NCBI RefSeq assembly: GCF_048564905.1
Contig: NC_133006.1
Span: forward strand, 24,644,001-24,708,000
Length of the DNA: 64,000 nt
DNA from: Vicugna pacos
Taxonomy: Eukaryota; Chordata; Mammalia; Artiodactyla; Camelidae
Direction of reading: 5' to 3'
Below are positions 12,531-24,600 of this stretch, piece after piece. The position numbers and the translations under genes were made by a program. Every line of letters starts with the position of its first letter. The first letter of the stretch is position 1. The notes beneath the pieces were generated by a model. That model had not been told where the DNA came from. It saw only the letters and a program-made list of their open reading frames with translations, and did no database searches.

Positions 12531-13429
12531 CTTCTAGAGACTACAGTATGGAAAGTGGGGAAGGAAAAATAAAGTTCAGAAGGAGAAATCTGGCAAACGT
12601 ACAATAGCCAGGTGATGAGGTGAACATGTTAGTGATAATCAAGTGGAGAGCACACAGCCTGGATGTGTGGAGAATGTCACTTCATCTCTGTGGTTTTTTC
12701 CCCCAAACCCTTTGCCACAGTCAATCAAGTCAAATGAGAGACAGTCTGCAACATCCCTGAGCAGTGCTCTCCAAGGTCATCAAAACCAGGGGAAGTCTGC
12801 CACAGCCCGAGAAGCCTGAAGGAGACAGGATTGGGACTCAGTGTAGTGTGGTTTTGATAGGATCCTGGATCAGAAAAAAGGAAAATTAATGAAATCTAGA
12901 TAAATTTTAGAATTCAGTAATATTATATCAATATTGCTTCATTAGCTGTGACAAATGTATAAGATGTTCCCACAGGGAAACTGAGTGTGGGATATACAGT
13001 AACTCTGTACTAACTTTGTTACTTTTTTGTAAATCTCAAACTATACTAAAAATTTAAAAAATTTAATATTTGTCAGAAGTGAAGAGGCAGTGGAAGAAAC
13101 TGATCAACTTTTGAGTTTTTCAGGTTGTTTTCATCAATGAGGTTGTGAAAGGAGTATTGAAGAGATAAGATGTGAACCTTAGAGTCAGGGCAGGGGTCCA
13201 GAGCTCTCCTCTCCTCCACTCCCTGCCCCACCCCCAGCCTGAACCCAGAACTACTCAGAAGGCATCTTCATCTCCCATCTCTGACTCAGACCACAGCCCC
13301 TCTGCTTCTTGAGCTATGCTGAATAGGAGAGAGCAGAGTGGTGGCGCCCTCGTGTGGCCACAGGGATGATGACAGGAGACCTGAGCTCCCTTTTCAGTCA
13401 TTGTTCTGACTATTCAAAGTCCTTTGTAT

Positions 13430-14880
13430 TTGCATATAAACTGTAGAATCAGCAGGTAAGTTTCTTAAGAGACACTGTCAGAGTCTTGATTAGAGTTTAG
13501 GGTTCCGAATTGAATTGCTCTCAATGTATAGATTGATTTTGGGAGAACTGGGGCCTTAACAATATTGACAATGCCAATAAGTGAATACGGAGTTTATCCC
13601 CATTTCTTTAGTTTTTCCTTATTTTCTCTCAGGAGTAGTATATAGACTTCAGCGTTTAAATCTGGCACACTCTCTTTAAAATAATGCCTAAGTATTTTAT
13701 TTTGATGCTATTATGAATGGGATTTTAAATTATTCATTTTCTTAATGTTACCTTACTGGTACATAGCAACCCAATTGACCTTGTAGCCTGCAGGCTCCTT
13801 TCATTTACTTGTTAGTTCTAGAAGCTATCTTTGGGGAATTTCTGTGCATACAATCACGTCACCTGCAAATGAATACACTTCACTTCTATTTTATCTTATC
13901 TTTACTTATCTCTTTTATTGCTTTTCCTTGGTCAATGCTCTGGCTAGGACCTCTGGTACAATAGAAATGTATTAGATGTTCAGTAGAAATGGTGAGTGTT
14001 GGCATCCTTATCTTGTTCCTTACATTAAGTAAAAAGTATCCAGTCTTTCACCATAAAGTATGATGTCAATTCTAGCTTTTCCGTAGATGTCATTCATCAA
14101 ATTAAACAAGTGGCCTTTTACTCGCAGTGTGCTGAGAGATTTGATACATTAATATGATACATTATATTGATTTCTATATATTCATCCAAAGGTGCCTCCT
14201 GAGATAAATTGTTCTTGCTCATAATATGTTGGATTCCACTTGCTGAAGTTTCCTTAAGGATTCATGAGTGACATTGACTTGAAGTTACTTTTTTTGACAC
14301 CTTTATCTGGTTTTGGTATCAGGGTATTACTAACCTCATAAAACAATTTGGGAAGTGTTTCTTCCTCTTGCATTTTCTCCAACAGTTTGTATAAGACTGG
14401 TGTTAGTAATTAAATGTTGGATAGAATTCACCAGGTTCCATCAGAGCATGGAGTTTTCTTTGTGGAATTAAAAAAATTATGTATTTAATATCTTTAATTC
14501 ATATGAGATTAATTAGTTTTCCTATTTTTGCTTAATTCAGTTCAGTAAATGATGTCTTTAAAGAAATTGGTTCATTTTTTTGCTCATCAAATTTATTTGC
14601 TTAAATTGCTTGTGAAAGTCTCTTATTATTCGTTTTAAGTAATAAATCTCTGCTTTTGAAACATTCCACAAATTTTTATTTTATTTTCATTGAGTTAAAA
14701 AGATTTCTAATTTCCCTTCTGATTTCTTCTTTAAACCAGGATAATCCATGGGTTTAAAGTGTGTTGGTTAATTTCTGAATGTTAAGAAGTTTCCAAACTT
14801 CCTTTGTCCTTCATTCTCACTGTTTACTCTCAGAATTTTATTTTAAGTTCTTGAATTTATAGATTTCAAAACACAGCACA
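13430..14880 (-). mobile_element. L1 ORF2 fragment (antisense)
   Basis: Reads as the reverse complement of L1 ORF2, decayed by many stops. Recognisable parts include the stretch from TTGATTTTGGGAGAACTGG and the region around TTTGATACATTAATATGATA. It abuts the end of duplication unit 1, so the boundary may have formed at or near this element. Confidence 0.6.
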
Positions 14881-16105
14881 ACTATTATTTCCAAAAAATT
14901 ACAGCACACCAACAATAAGAAAAAAGAAAAGCCAAACAAACACGTTTTTCAAAAGTTGTGCAATACAGGGTAATGATAAACTGATGATTTTCCTAAATCT
15001 CAGAGTGACGAAGGTACAGCCCAAGCACGCTGTAGCCCATACTGCCTTTGGACTCAGTCTGTGACATCAGCCCCGCCCTGGTGTCCAGCTTGCTCACCCA
15101 GCAGGCACATTTTGGAATTGCAGCCCCGCAATCACGTGAGCCAAGTTTTAAATGCATTTTTATCTATATATGCACGCATGTATTGGGGCTCTGCTTCTCT
15201 GACGCACAGTGTCTAATACAGGACTGTTACAGGCACTAACAATAACTGCTAAACCCTTGCGGTTTTCAAGGAATTTCTAAGGCAGGTGGTGGCTGTGCGA
15301 TCACGTGACACCCACTGGCCAGGAAAGCACGTGAGCAGAAGAAACTCTCCTTGCCCGGGGGGAAAGGTGGAGGGTGAGATGAACCATCCCTGAGGAAGGA
15401 GCGTTTCAGCAGAGATGCAGGGGTAAGACCAGAGGTTAGGGCAGGTCGCTGCGGTGGAATGTGCTAGATGAGGGAAGAACAAGGGATCAAAAGTCCTGGC
15501 ATGGAAAGGACAGATTTGAGACCAGGGTGGCCGGGACAAGGACAGCTACATCCTGTGCCTTCTATCCGGGGGCTCCCTCCCTCCACCTGCTCCACCTGCA
15601 CACTCAGCACGTGGACCCACCGGCTGACATCAGAAGCCCTAGGATTACAAAATAGTAGGACCTGGAGGCCCTGGGCCTTCTAGCCTAGTGGCTTTGTTCT
15701 GGAGATACTGAAGCTGAAGCCACAGAAGGAAGTGACCGCCCCAGGAAACGGAGGGTGTGGCAGGGATGGAACTTGCTGACCTGAGGCCAGTGGGCTTTCC
15801 ACAAAGAGAACAAATGTAATTGGCGGGGGAGGGGGCGGAATTTGAGGGGAGAGTGAGCCAACGACCAGGGGGTGAGATGCAGATATTGGGGAGAGTCCTA
15901 CTTTCAGGCAAGTTACACCTCCTTCTCCATCATGAGAGCATTTCCAAAACTCCTCCACTCCTCCTCATCCTCTACTTCTTTAAGCCCTGCTCAAGAACTA
16001 CTTCCTTCTGGAATGTTTTCTTATGGAGGTGTTGAACTAACATTTCCACTGTTTTACTCCAAATACTCTCAGTGCCTAATCAGTGTGGGATTTGAATTCA
16101 CTTGT
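14881..16105. other. Inter-unit DNA with no recognised gene
   Basis: Single-copy-looking sequence between the L1 at 14.88 kb and the start of unit 2. It has several short open frames and moderately GC-rich parts around 15.3-15.8 kb. None of the frames resembles a protein I know, and none has a convincing exon context. Confidence 0.5.
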
Positions 16106-16889
16106 GAGGTTGTGGGGTTTCATGCTGGTACTTTGGTTCCCAGGTATCATTGTCAAAATGGACTTTATCCAATAGACATAAAGGGACCTAGATCTTCCCT
16201 TTTGTCAATGAATGAAAATCTAAAAAATAGCCATTGGTACCTACATGGAAAGACGTGGGGAATTCCTACCGCACACAGTTGCCATGTACTACAGGGTACT
16301 TCCTCAGGGGACCTCGGCTCCCTTCAGCCAGTGAGTCCTGGGTCCGAGAATTGGCTCAGGTCTGGAAACTGAATAAGGGATGGTAGCTTTCTATTAGGCA
16401 GCTCATCTCAGCCTAAAATTTAGTTATTCCTATCTATTGATTATCATGCTAAGCAACTCTTGTTGTCTGTCCATCCACCTTGCCCCTAGAAACACCACAA
16501 TCTATGAAGCATTTCCATAAAGACTTTGAGGTCAGAATTTCCTGCTTCCATTGTGACATTGCTGGTTTTAGGGATTTAGTCCTTGTTTCTGTCTTGCTGT
16601 CACCTGTCCTCTGACTTTCTGGGACACTATCACCCCTGTTACTGCTGTAATATTCTCTCCTAGAGTCAGTCCCCGCCTACAAAGGACAGACACACTGAGG
16701 TCACTACTCTGCTCACTTGCTCAGTCCTTATTGCCTGAGAAACAGTTTCCCTTGGAAGACAGACTCGTGGGTTTTTCCCAGTTTTATTTTGTGCTACCAC
16801 GTCCACTCGCCTGAGCTTTTTCATGTCTTTCTGTTCAATCACCACGGTGGTTCTGGCATCTCTGCTTCATTTGATGTGCAGCCAGAACT

Positions 16890-17080
16890 TCCTGTTAGAA
16901 CAGCTTTATTGAGATATAAATGAGACATCTCTTTCAACCATTGGAAAGAATCAATTACAGCATATTCACAGAGAGGTGTGACCATACGCACAATAAATTT
17001 TGGAACATTTTGGTCCCTCAAACCATTTTTCTGTCTCTCACAAGTGGTGATCTCCTGTCCACCCTACAGCCACCTGTCCC
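16890..17080 (-). mobile_element. L1 3' end fragment (antisense), unit 2 copy
   Basis: Counterpart of the fragment at 2,085-2,300. It carries the same AACAGCTTTATTGAGATATA landmark. Confidence 0.65.
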
Positions 17081-17927
17081 TACAGCACACACAGTGATAT
17101 TTGTATGTTCAGAAAAAAAGATCCTACGCATATGGGTCCCCTATTCCAACCTGCTGTAAATCTATGTTACATCTGTGGTATAAACCATCAGTTTGGCCTG
17201 GAGCCAGCACTAGGATTACTAGATCTAAGGGCAGAGAGAGGGAGTGGCTGCAGAGAAGACAGAAATCCAGCAAGATTTAAAGGAAGATGGGAAACTTTTG
17301 GGTCCCTCTTCTTCACTAATTCTAGAATCTAGTTCCTTAAAAAAGATGGGAGAAAGATGCAAAGAAGAATCGGGCCAGAGCTGGATAATGCTGAGAATTT
17401 CTCTCTTGATACCACTGAGATCCTGTGTGCAGGGACCCCTTGGAATTGTGGGGACAATGACAGGCAAAAATGACTCCTCCTGCTGTCAGAGATGGGGGAC
17501 ACCCAGAGCAGAATGAGGCCAGAATTCTACATATGAAGAAGAACATCATAATTTTAAAAATCCTAAAAGGGCAAAATATGAACACACACAAAAAGGACAG
17601 CGGCTGAGGGCTGGACTTTTTCCTGAGCCTAGGGTGACATGGTCACAGGAAGCCCTCGTTATCAATGTCCTCCAGACAGGACAAGGCCCAGGTGACTTCT
17701 GAGTCTCTGTGATCACAGGATCTGGTGGGACCAGGTTCTACTGAAATTACAGGGACACAGGACCAGAGAAGATGACCCATCCCAGTAGTGACCACTTCCC
17801 AGCCCACAAGGAACTGAGCACTGACTGTGCACAGTCCTTGCCACACTCCCTCCTCACAGCCTTCTGTCCTCCCTGCAACAGGCTCAGTACAACAAGCATG
17901 CAGATTCTGGAAGGTTCTCAGTGCTTC

Positions 17928-17933
17928 TTTATT
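17928..17933 (-). terminator. Polyadenylation signal of the intact class I gene
   Basis: AATAAA on the minus strand, about 390 bp past the stop codon at 18325-18327. This is the usual class I 3'UTR length, and the matching signal exists in unit 1. Confidence 0.75.
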
Positions 17934-18324
17934 TCCACTCACAAATTTTAGGAATCTTCACCTTTATTATTTCATTAATGGCTTGTGGCACGAATTACAA
18001 AAAAAAAATTCATATCCAGATTTATTTTCATTAGGAAAGTAAGACATTATTATAAAATGTAGCACAAAGTTAAGACAGGGATGGAGACGGCCCAGCCCCA
18101 CCTCTGCTGGAAAAGGAAAGTCAACCAGGGAAGAAAACACAGGTCAGGGTGGGGGTGGGGGGAGGTCGTGGAGGGCAGGGTTGGGCCAGTCTCCCCACCT
18201 CCTCACATTGTGCTAATAGAAGCACAGACACATTCAGGTGCAGCTGCAGAAACAGGAGTCAGGGGATCTGAAGTCACAAAGTGAACACATCGTGTATCAC
18301 TCAGTCCCTCACAAGGCAGCTGTC

Positions 18325-21300
18325 TCACACTGTGAAAGAAAAGAATCAGGAACCGATTCAGGTCAGTCATGGAAGTGCTGACATTCTCAACAGCCCCTCA
18401 CATGCTCAAAATGTCCCACTCAGAGAATCCCCACACCCAGGGCATCCCCTCTGCCCCAACCCCTCTCCCAGTCTAGGGCCCCCAGTGTCTCACCTCTGGG
18501 ATCTGTGAGAGACACATCAGAGCCCTGGGCACTGTCACTGCCTGGGGGAGAACAAAACCAGGACGTGGTCAGAGCCCACAGGAGAGAAACCAGAGGAGGA
18601 ATTCTGAGGTGGGTGAGCTCCCCACATGGCCTCCCAGGTCCACCATCACAAGGGTCTCAGGAACCACACTCACTCCATACTTACTTGCAGCCTGAGCATA
18701 GCTCCCTCCTTTTTCACCTGTGAGAAGAAAACATCTTGTGAGAGGCCAGGGAGAAGCCTGAGTCATGAGAGGAACCCCTTGTTCTGGACCACAGAGAACT
18801 TTGTAAAACTGGACCAAAAATCCAGGACAGGTTCAGAACATGAAGGAAGGGGGGACTGGACCAACTACCTTCTTCAGGTCTGTCCTCAATGGGGGTCTAT
18901 CCATCTGACTTCTGACTGCTGGGAATCTGATCCCCAACTGCAATTCCAAGCTGAAAAATTTGTCTTTCATTTTCATAAGTGCTTTACAAAGTGTTAGCCC
19001 TCAGCTCCAGACGGGCAAGCACGTGTGTGAACAGTACCTCCCAGTAACGAGGCAGGCAAACTTATACTGGGCTTGACACCCCCCAAGTTGGACAAGAAAA
19101 GTCCAATTCCCCCTCCCTTCCCTACCTGAGTGCCTCTTCCTCCAGATCACAACTCCTGCCACCACAGCTCCAATGACCACAAAGAGAACCAGGCCAACAA
19201 TGATGCCCATGATGGGGACGGTGGGCTGAGGAGGCGGCTCTGCAATGAGAAGGGAACAGGCCCTGACCTCAGGCTTGAGTCCCGACCTTGCTGAAGGTCA
19301 CCAGAAGGGCTTCTGCTTTATCAGAGAAGAAGCTCCACCCCCGTCTCCCTCCTCACCCCATCTCAGGGTGAGGGGCTCCTGAAGCCCCTCGTGCTGCACG
19401 TGGCACGTGTATCTCTGCTCCTCTCCAGGAGGCACAACCAGGGCCGCCCACTTCTGGAAGGTCCCGTCCCCTGCAGGCCTGGTCTCCACGAGCTCCGTGT
19501 CCTGGGCCTGGTCCTCCCCATCACGCTGCCAGGTCAGTGAGATCTCCGCAGGGTAGAAGTCCAGGGCCCAGCACCTCAGGGTGGCCTTACGGTCAGACGT
19601 GGGATGATGCGTCACATGTGTCCTTGGAGGGTCTGAGGAAGAAGAATAAGAAACTTGTCACTCTGGGTTACCTCCATGAGCCACTGATGCAGCATCAGGT
19701 GACCATCCTGAGACTGGACAGGATGATGGGTTTGAAAAGAAGCACAAACCCAGGACACCAGCCTGCACCTGGATGTCTGGGAATATCTCCTAGTCCTCGG
19801 AATGTTTAATATTTCAGAATGAAAGACAATATGGGAGGCTCCAGGAATGTAAGGTGGGGAATACAGGGTCATGTTCATGACTTTGGTGGAGGATCAATGC
19901 CTCAGAAATGCTGGAATCTGGATTCAAACACGGTCTCGGGCTGAGAACAGGCCTGAGAGAGAAAGTCCTGGTTCACAAGATGGCGGCCGGGGTCAAAGGG
20001 CACCGCGGGTCAGTTATTTCGGGGACGGCCTCCCCCTCTTTATCCGAAAGAGCCTGGATTTCCTCACTGTCCTTTAGAGAAGTCGGGCCCCTGGCAAGTC
20101 ACTCTCCTGTACAGAATGTGGGGACCTGGGCGGACCCCTCCCTCTGCAGCAGGAAGCCGGGCGGTTTCCCGCGGGATCCCGTCTCCTCTCCTCGTGGGAT
20201 CCGAGCGGCAGCCCGAGGGGAGGCCGTGGAGGCCCCGCGGCCCCTCGTACCTGCGCGCTGCAGCGTCTCCTTCCCGTTCTCCAGGTATCTGCCGAGCCAC
20301 TCCACGCAGGTGCCCTCCAGGTAGTTCCTGAAATGCTCCGCCACATCACCGGCCGCCTCCCACTTGCGCTGGGTGATCTGAGCCGCCGCGTCCGCCGCGG
20401 TCCAGGAGCGCAGGTCGTCGTTCAGGGCGATGTAATCCTTGCCGTCGTAGGAGAACTGCATGTACCCGCGGAGGAGGCGGCCGTCCGGCCCCACGTCGCA
20501 GCCAGACATCCTCTGGAAGGTGTGAGACCCTGACCCCGCCCCGCCCCCCACCGTGATTAAACCTCAACTGAAAATGAAACCGGGTCAAGGTCCCGCCGGC
20601 TCTTCCCGGGTCGAGGGCCGGGCGGGCCCCGCAATGTCGGGGTGACCCTCGGACCCGGAGACTCGGGGGCCCCCGGCCCGTCCCTGGGGAGGGGGTCGTG
20701 AGCTGGACCCGGGCCCGCGTCGCTCACCGGCCTCGCTCTGGTTGTAGTAGCCGCGCACGTTGTTCAGGCTCTCTCGGTACCACTGTGCGTTGCCCTTCGC
20801 ATTCCGTGTCTCCCGTTCCCAATACTCCGGCCCCTCCTGCTCCACCCACCGCGCCCGCGGCGCCATCCTCGGATTTGGGGCGTCGCCGTCGAACCGCACG
20901 AACTGCGTGTCGTCCACGTAGCCGACGATGATGAAGCGGGGCTCCCCGCGGCCGGGCCGGGACACGGTGGTCTCGAAATACCTCAGAGAGTGGGAGCCTG
21001 GGGGCGGGGAGGGGGTGAGACCCGGCCCGACCCTTCTACTCCCTCGGGTCCGGGGTCGGAAGTGATGGGGCCCGGAGGACGGGGGAGCTCGTGAGACGGA
21101 AAAGGGGCGGCGGGTGGAGAAGAGTCAGGATCAGATGGGACAGAAGAGGGGGCGGGAAGCAAGGGAGCGAGGACCCGGGACCCGGGTGGGGTGATGGGTC
21201 TGGGCGGGGGCCGGCGAGGTCGCACCTTCCCCGGGGTCCTGCCCTCCTGTCCAGAGGCCCCTCGCTCCTCCCCCGCAGAGGCCGTTCCCTCCCGACCCGC

Positions 21301-21370
21301 ACTCACCCGCCCGGGTCTCGGTCAGGGCCAGGGCCCCCGAGAGCAGCAGGAGGAGGGCTCGCGTCCCCAT
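18325..21370 (-). CDS. MHC class I heavy chain, intact
   Basis: This encodes the membrane chain that binds beta2-microglobulin and displays peptides to T cells. Exons: 21307-21370 (64 bp, leader), 20728-20997 (alpha1), 20251-20529 (alpha2), 19357-19632 (alpha3), 19126-19239 (connecting/transmembrane), 18685-18717, 18494-18541, and 18329 to the stop at 18325-18327. All junctions are GT-AG and the sum is 1,089 bp, or 362 residues: leader 1-21, alpha1 22-111, alpha2 112-204, alpha3 205-296. The peptide-anchoring set is complete in mature numbering: Y7, Y59, Y84, T143, K146, W147, then Y160 and Y172 (usual 159 and 171, shifted by one). The N86 glycosylation site (NQS), the alpha2 cysteines and the CD8-contact DTE stretch in alpha3 are kept. 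Exon 3 is 279 bp, with an extra GAT codon at 20345-20347 that unit 1 lacks. This profile suggests a functional, probably classical molecule; the exact locus name cannot be set from sequence alone. Confidence 0.95.
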
Positions 21371-21600
21371 GACTGGCCTGCCCCGACTCTGAAGACAAGC
21401 TGAGTGGAGGCAGGTCCGTGCGGACTTTATAACCGGGAACCGGGGTGACGCTGATTGGCTTCTCCAGAAACAGAACTCGCAATGGGACTGAGAAGTGGGG
21501 CCGCGTCACGAGTGTCCAGGCAGGAGCGCCCGACACAGGTTGTGAGAGAGAAAGTGAAACCTGGGGAGATGGGGAACCCCCAGCACGGAGCGTCCCCACC
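21371..21600 (-). promoter_or_regulatory. Class I promoter with enhancer A, IRF and CRE-like elements
   Basis: Upstream of the ATG on the minus strand lie, in order, a TATAAAG element (21425-21431), a CCAAT box (plus strand GATTGGCT, 21453-21460), a TGACGC core like the class I X2/site-alpha element (21503-21508), an IRF element (plus strand GAAAGTGAAAC, 21550-21560) and a kB site GGGGAACCCC (21571-21580). This order matches the known class I promoter layout and predicts constitutive expression that interferon, NF-kB and NLRC5-type control would raise. The control is inferred from the motifs. Confidence 0.85.
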
Positions 21601-24600
21601 CCAGACCCCACCCTAGGCACACCCCGAGAACCTTGCCCTTCTGGGGACCTGGGACTTTGCCCTGATCCCTCCCCTCCTGCACCGAGGGCTCTTTGACACA
21701 CTGTCTCCCGGGTCCTGGCCCAGGGCTGTGTCAGTTTGTGATTTTCAAAACATTTTGGTCAGAATGCTCACACAGTCTTACAAATGAGTTAGAACCCAAG
21801 GATAATTTTGTGTATGTGGGTACATCTACCGATATTTTTCATAGTAGGAATAACAGTTTAAATTTTTGTATTAACTTTTGAGAATAATATTAATAATCCA
21901 TGCATTTAATATAAAGATAGTTTCCCAAAATAAACATGGTAGTGAGAAGGCATAGCTTTTTACATTTTTACATTTTTTCAAGTCTCTTTCTAATTTGTCT
22001 CAATAGAAGACCATTGGATTTTCATGCTTGCTGTTACATTTAATCAGTTATTTTGATTTGACGTCTCACACATATGTAGGAGTAGTATTTTAAATAACCT
22101 TTTCAGATCATTGTGGATGGTCCTCTTTAATGCTAAACTAAAACTACACACGTGGTAGTTTGTAACAGTTATTTGTATAGTGGACCTGAGATAGTATCAC
22201 TGAATATTTCCTGTTACGTTAGAATCCAGAGCCTGTTTTGCACGCTGAATGTCTCTGTACTAATGTAAAATTTTAAAAAAAGTAATACATTGTTTCACTA
22301 CATTATACAGATCTTCCAATGTCATTCATTCTTTCAAGTAAAAACAGTATTCCATAAAAAAAGAGGGTAGTTCAGTTGACACAAATTATTTCACATGGGA
22401 CACAGTACTTTGAAATGTAGCAGAAGTGCTTTATGTGTACGTCCCATGTCATCATAGAAGATATTAAGGATGAAGACTTAGGAATGATAATTTTAATGCT
22501 TCAACCAGGACGTTTTAAAGCAAACCTATTTTTTTCCTACAAGAAACTTGTGAAAATAATTACTACTGCAGTTTGCTTCCATAGTCTCCAGTACTTCGAA
22601 GCTGTATTGTACCGCAAAGTCGATGTCAACATAGTGAGGAGGCAAATAGTATCTTAGTAATGCTCTGAAAGTAATTTTGACTGGGCATCTGATTGAATCT
22701 CAAACATAGGGAGGGCACACTAGAGCGAGGATACAGTTGTAACTGGACAGAAGCAGTGGTCGCTGTGTTAGCACAGCGAGAGGTTTGGTACACTGAGAGG
22801 GACACAGTGCCACCTTGTTTGGTCTGTCCTTAGACAGAATATGTCATGGTCTTGTCTTGTCTTCCTGTATCGTGGTCTCAAGTGTCCCTGTCTGATGTTG
22901 ATGTTCTGTGAGATGACTTATGTCCACTGCTGGATAACCTGGCTGAGTGGGGAGCATCAGCTCCGCTTCCTACAACACTGAGGTCAATGTAAGTTTCAGA
23001 CTAGTTCCTGTTGTGAGAGGCTGCTTTGTCCTTTTTGAATTCAATATTTTAAAAGAACTACATCAAAAAAAAATTAGAGAATGATTTAGAAAAGAAGAAA
23101 TGCTAGACAAACATATTAGTAATAAATGTAAACAAAAATGAAAATGTGGAATAAGAAATGGGTATGAATTAAAATCTATCATCTTGGCAAAGATGTAAGT
23201 GAATGAGGGGAGGACTGACAGGAATTGAGGGAGAACAGACTGTTGTAAAGACTGATGGGATTGAAAACTGGTACAGAAATCTTACAGGTCACTTTTGCCA
23301 AATGTCTCAATAGTTTCAATATGTTAACACTGAAATATAGACATTTTTCCTTTACAAATGTATCCTAAGAAGATAATCACACATATTCTCCAAAATAGAT
23401 ATTCAGGGATGCACCTTGAATTGTGGTTTATAGAAGCAAAGAGTGGAAGCACTCTAAATGTTACAATCACTGTAATGATGGTCACTATGAACAGAGGAGC
23501 TCTGACTATGTCTCAGGCAGTCATTCCATGTGATTTACATACAGGGTCAAATTTATGACTCAGAGCAAACCCGTGAGGTGCCCACCATGTGATCACTTTG
23601 AACAGACAGGGAAAGGAGACTCAGAGAGGTTAAGGAGCGTCTATTTGCATCAGGATCTGGAGACACCGGAGGAGAGCAACAGTTAGGCGCCTAGTGATGG
23701 GAGACAGGCTCTGCTGTGCGGGAGAGGGACAGAAATGACTGAGACAGATGCACATCACGACTGTGCTAAGTGCCGTGAGGAAGAGCTGATGATGCCATGA
23801 GAGCAGGTAACAGGAGTCCTGACAGGTCCCCTGCCGCTGTTATCAATAATATCTGAAAGACAGAAAGGATAAATGGAATATGAAATAAAAATAGAATTCT
23901 ATATAATTCTATACAAGTATAGAATGAAAAAAACTCTTGGGATTAAAAATATGATCATAGAAATGAATAATTTCAGAGATGAATTGGAAGATTACACTCA
24001 TGCTCCCAGCAAGTAGACAGAAAAGTAATGACAAGGAGGAGAGAGGACCTGTGAGAATATGTCTGTTAGTCACGACTTTCCAACAAGTTACAATTACAAG
24101 TTGCCAAAATAATGGAGAGTAGGGAATGATAAAAAAAAAATCAAGAAGACTTCTCAGAGTTTACAGGCAAAAATTTACATCTTGAACGGCCTACACAAAT
24201 TCTTAGTGCACTAGATGGAAACAGACCCACACCAGACACATCAAGTGAAATTTGAGAAACAGGTTGGAAAAGAAGAGACCTTGAAAACTAAGAGGCAACA
24301 AACATGTGCCCGGAGGCTAGAAGACACTGAGCAATGCCTTCTCAATTCTGAGGAAAGAATAAGTGTTTCCAACAGAGTTGTTTATCTAGTCAAGATGTGA
24401 GTCAGCCCTAGGGCAGCCTAAGGCCCTTCAGGGTTACAGTGTTTCACTTTCCATGTTCCTTTCCTCAGGATACTGTTAGGCAAAGTGGAGGAAAATGGTG
24501 GAGTAAATCAACAATGGGGAAGCCATGGGATCCAGGCCCCAGGGGAGCCAAACAAAAGAGCTAGAGGGCTGCCCAGGAGGCGGTGAAGGAGATCCAGGGC

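Larger units (their letters stand above)
1308..13396. repeat. MHC class I duplication unit 1
   Basis: Sequence from about 1,308 to 13,396 is collinear with 16,108-28,432. It covers the 3' flank, a complete class I gene and several kilobases of 5' flank. The start matches at GTACTTTGG...AGGTATCA (1,330 and 16,125), and the end at the shared GGATGATGACAGGAGACCTGAGC segment (quoted in part; 13,365 and 28,400). Collinearity is broken by insertions in unit 1 only (L1 tail and solo LTR at 7.07-7.72 kb, SINE at 10.44 kb). Unit 1 also lacks roughly 500 bp near 8.17 kb that units 2 and 3 both keep. The intergenic part from 7.72 to 13.4 kb shows no gene other than repeats. Confidence 0.85.
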
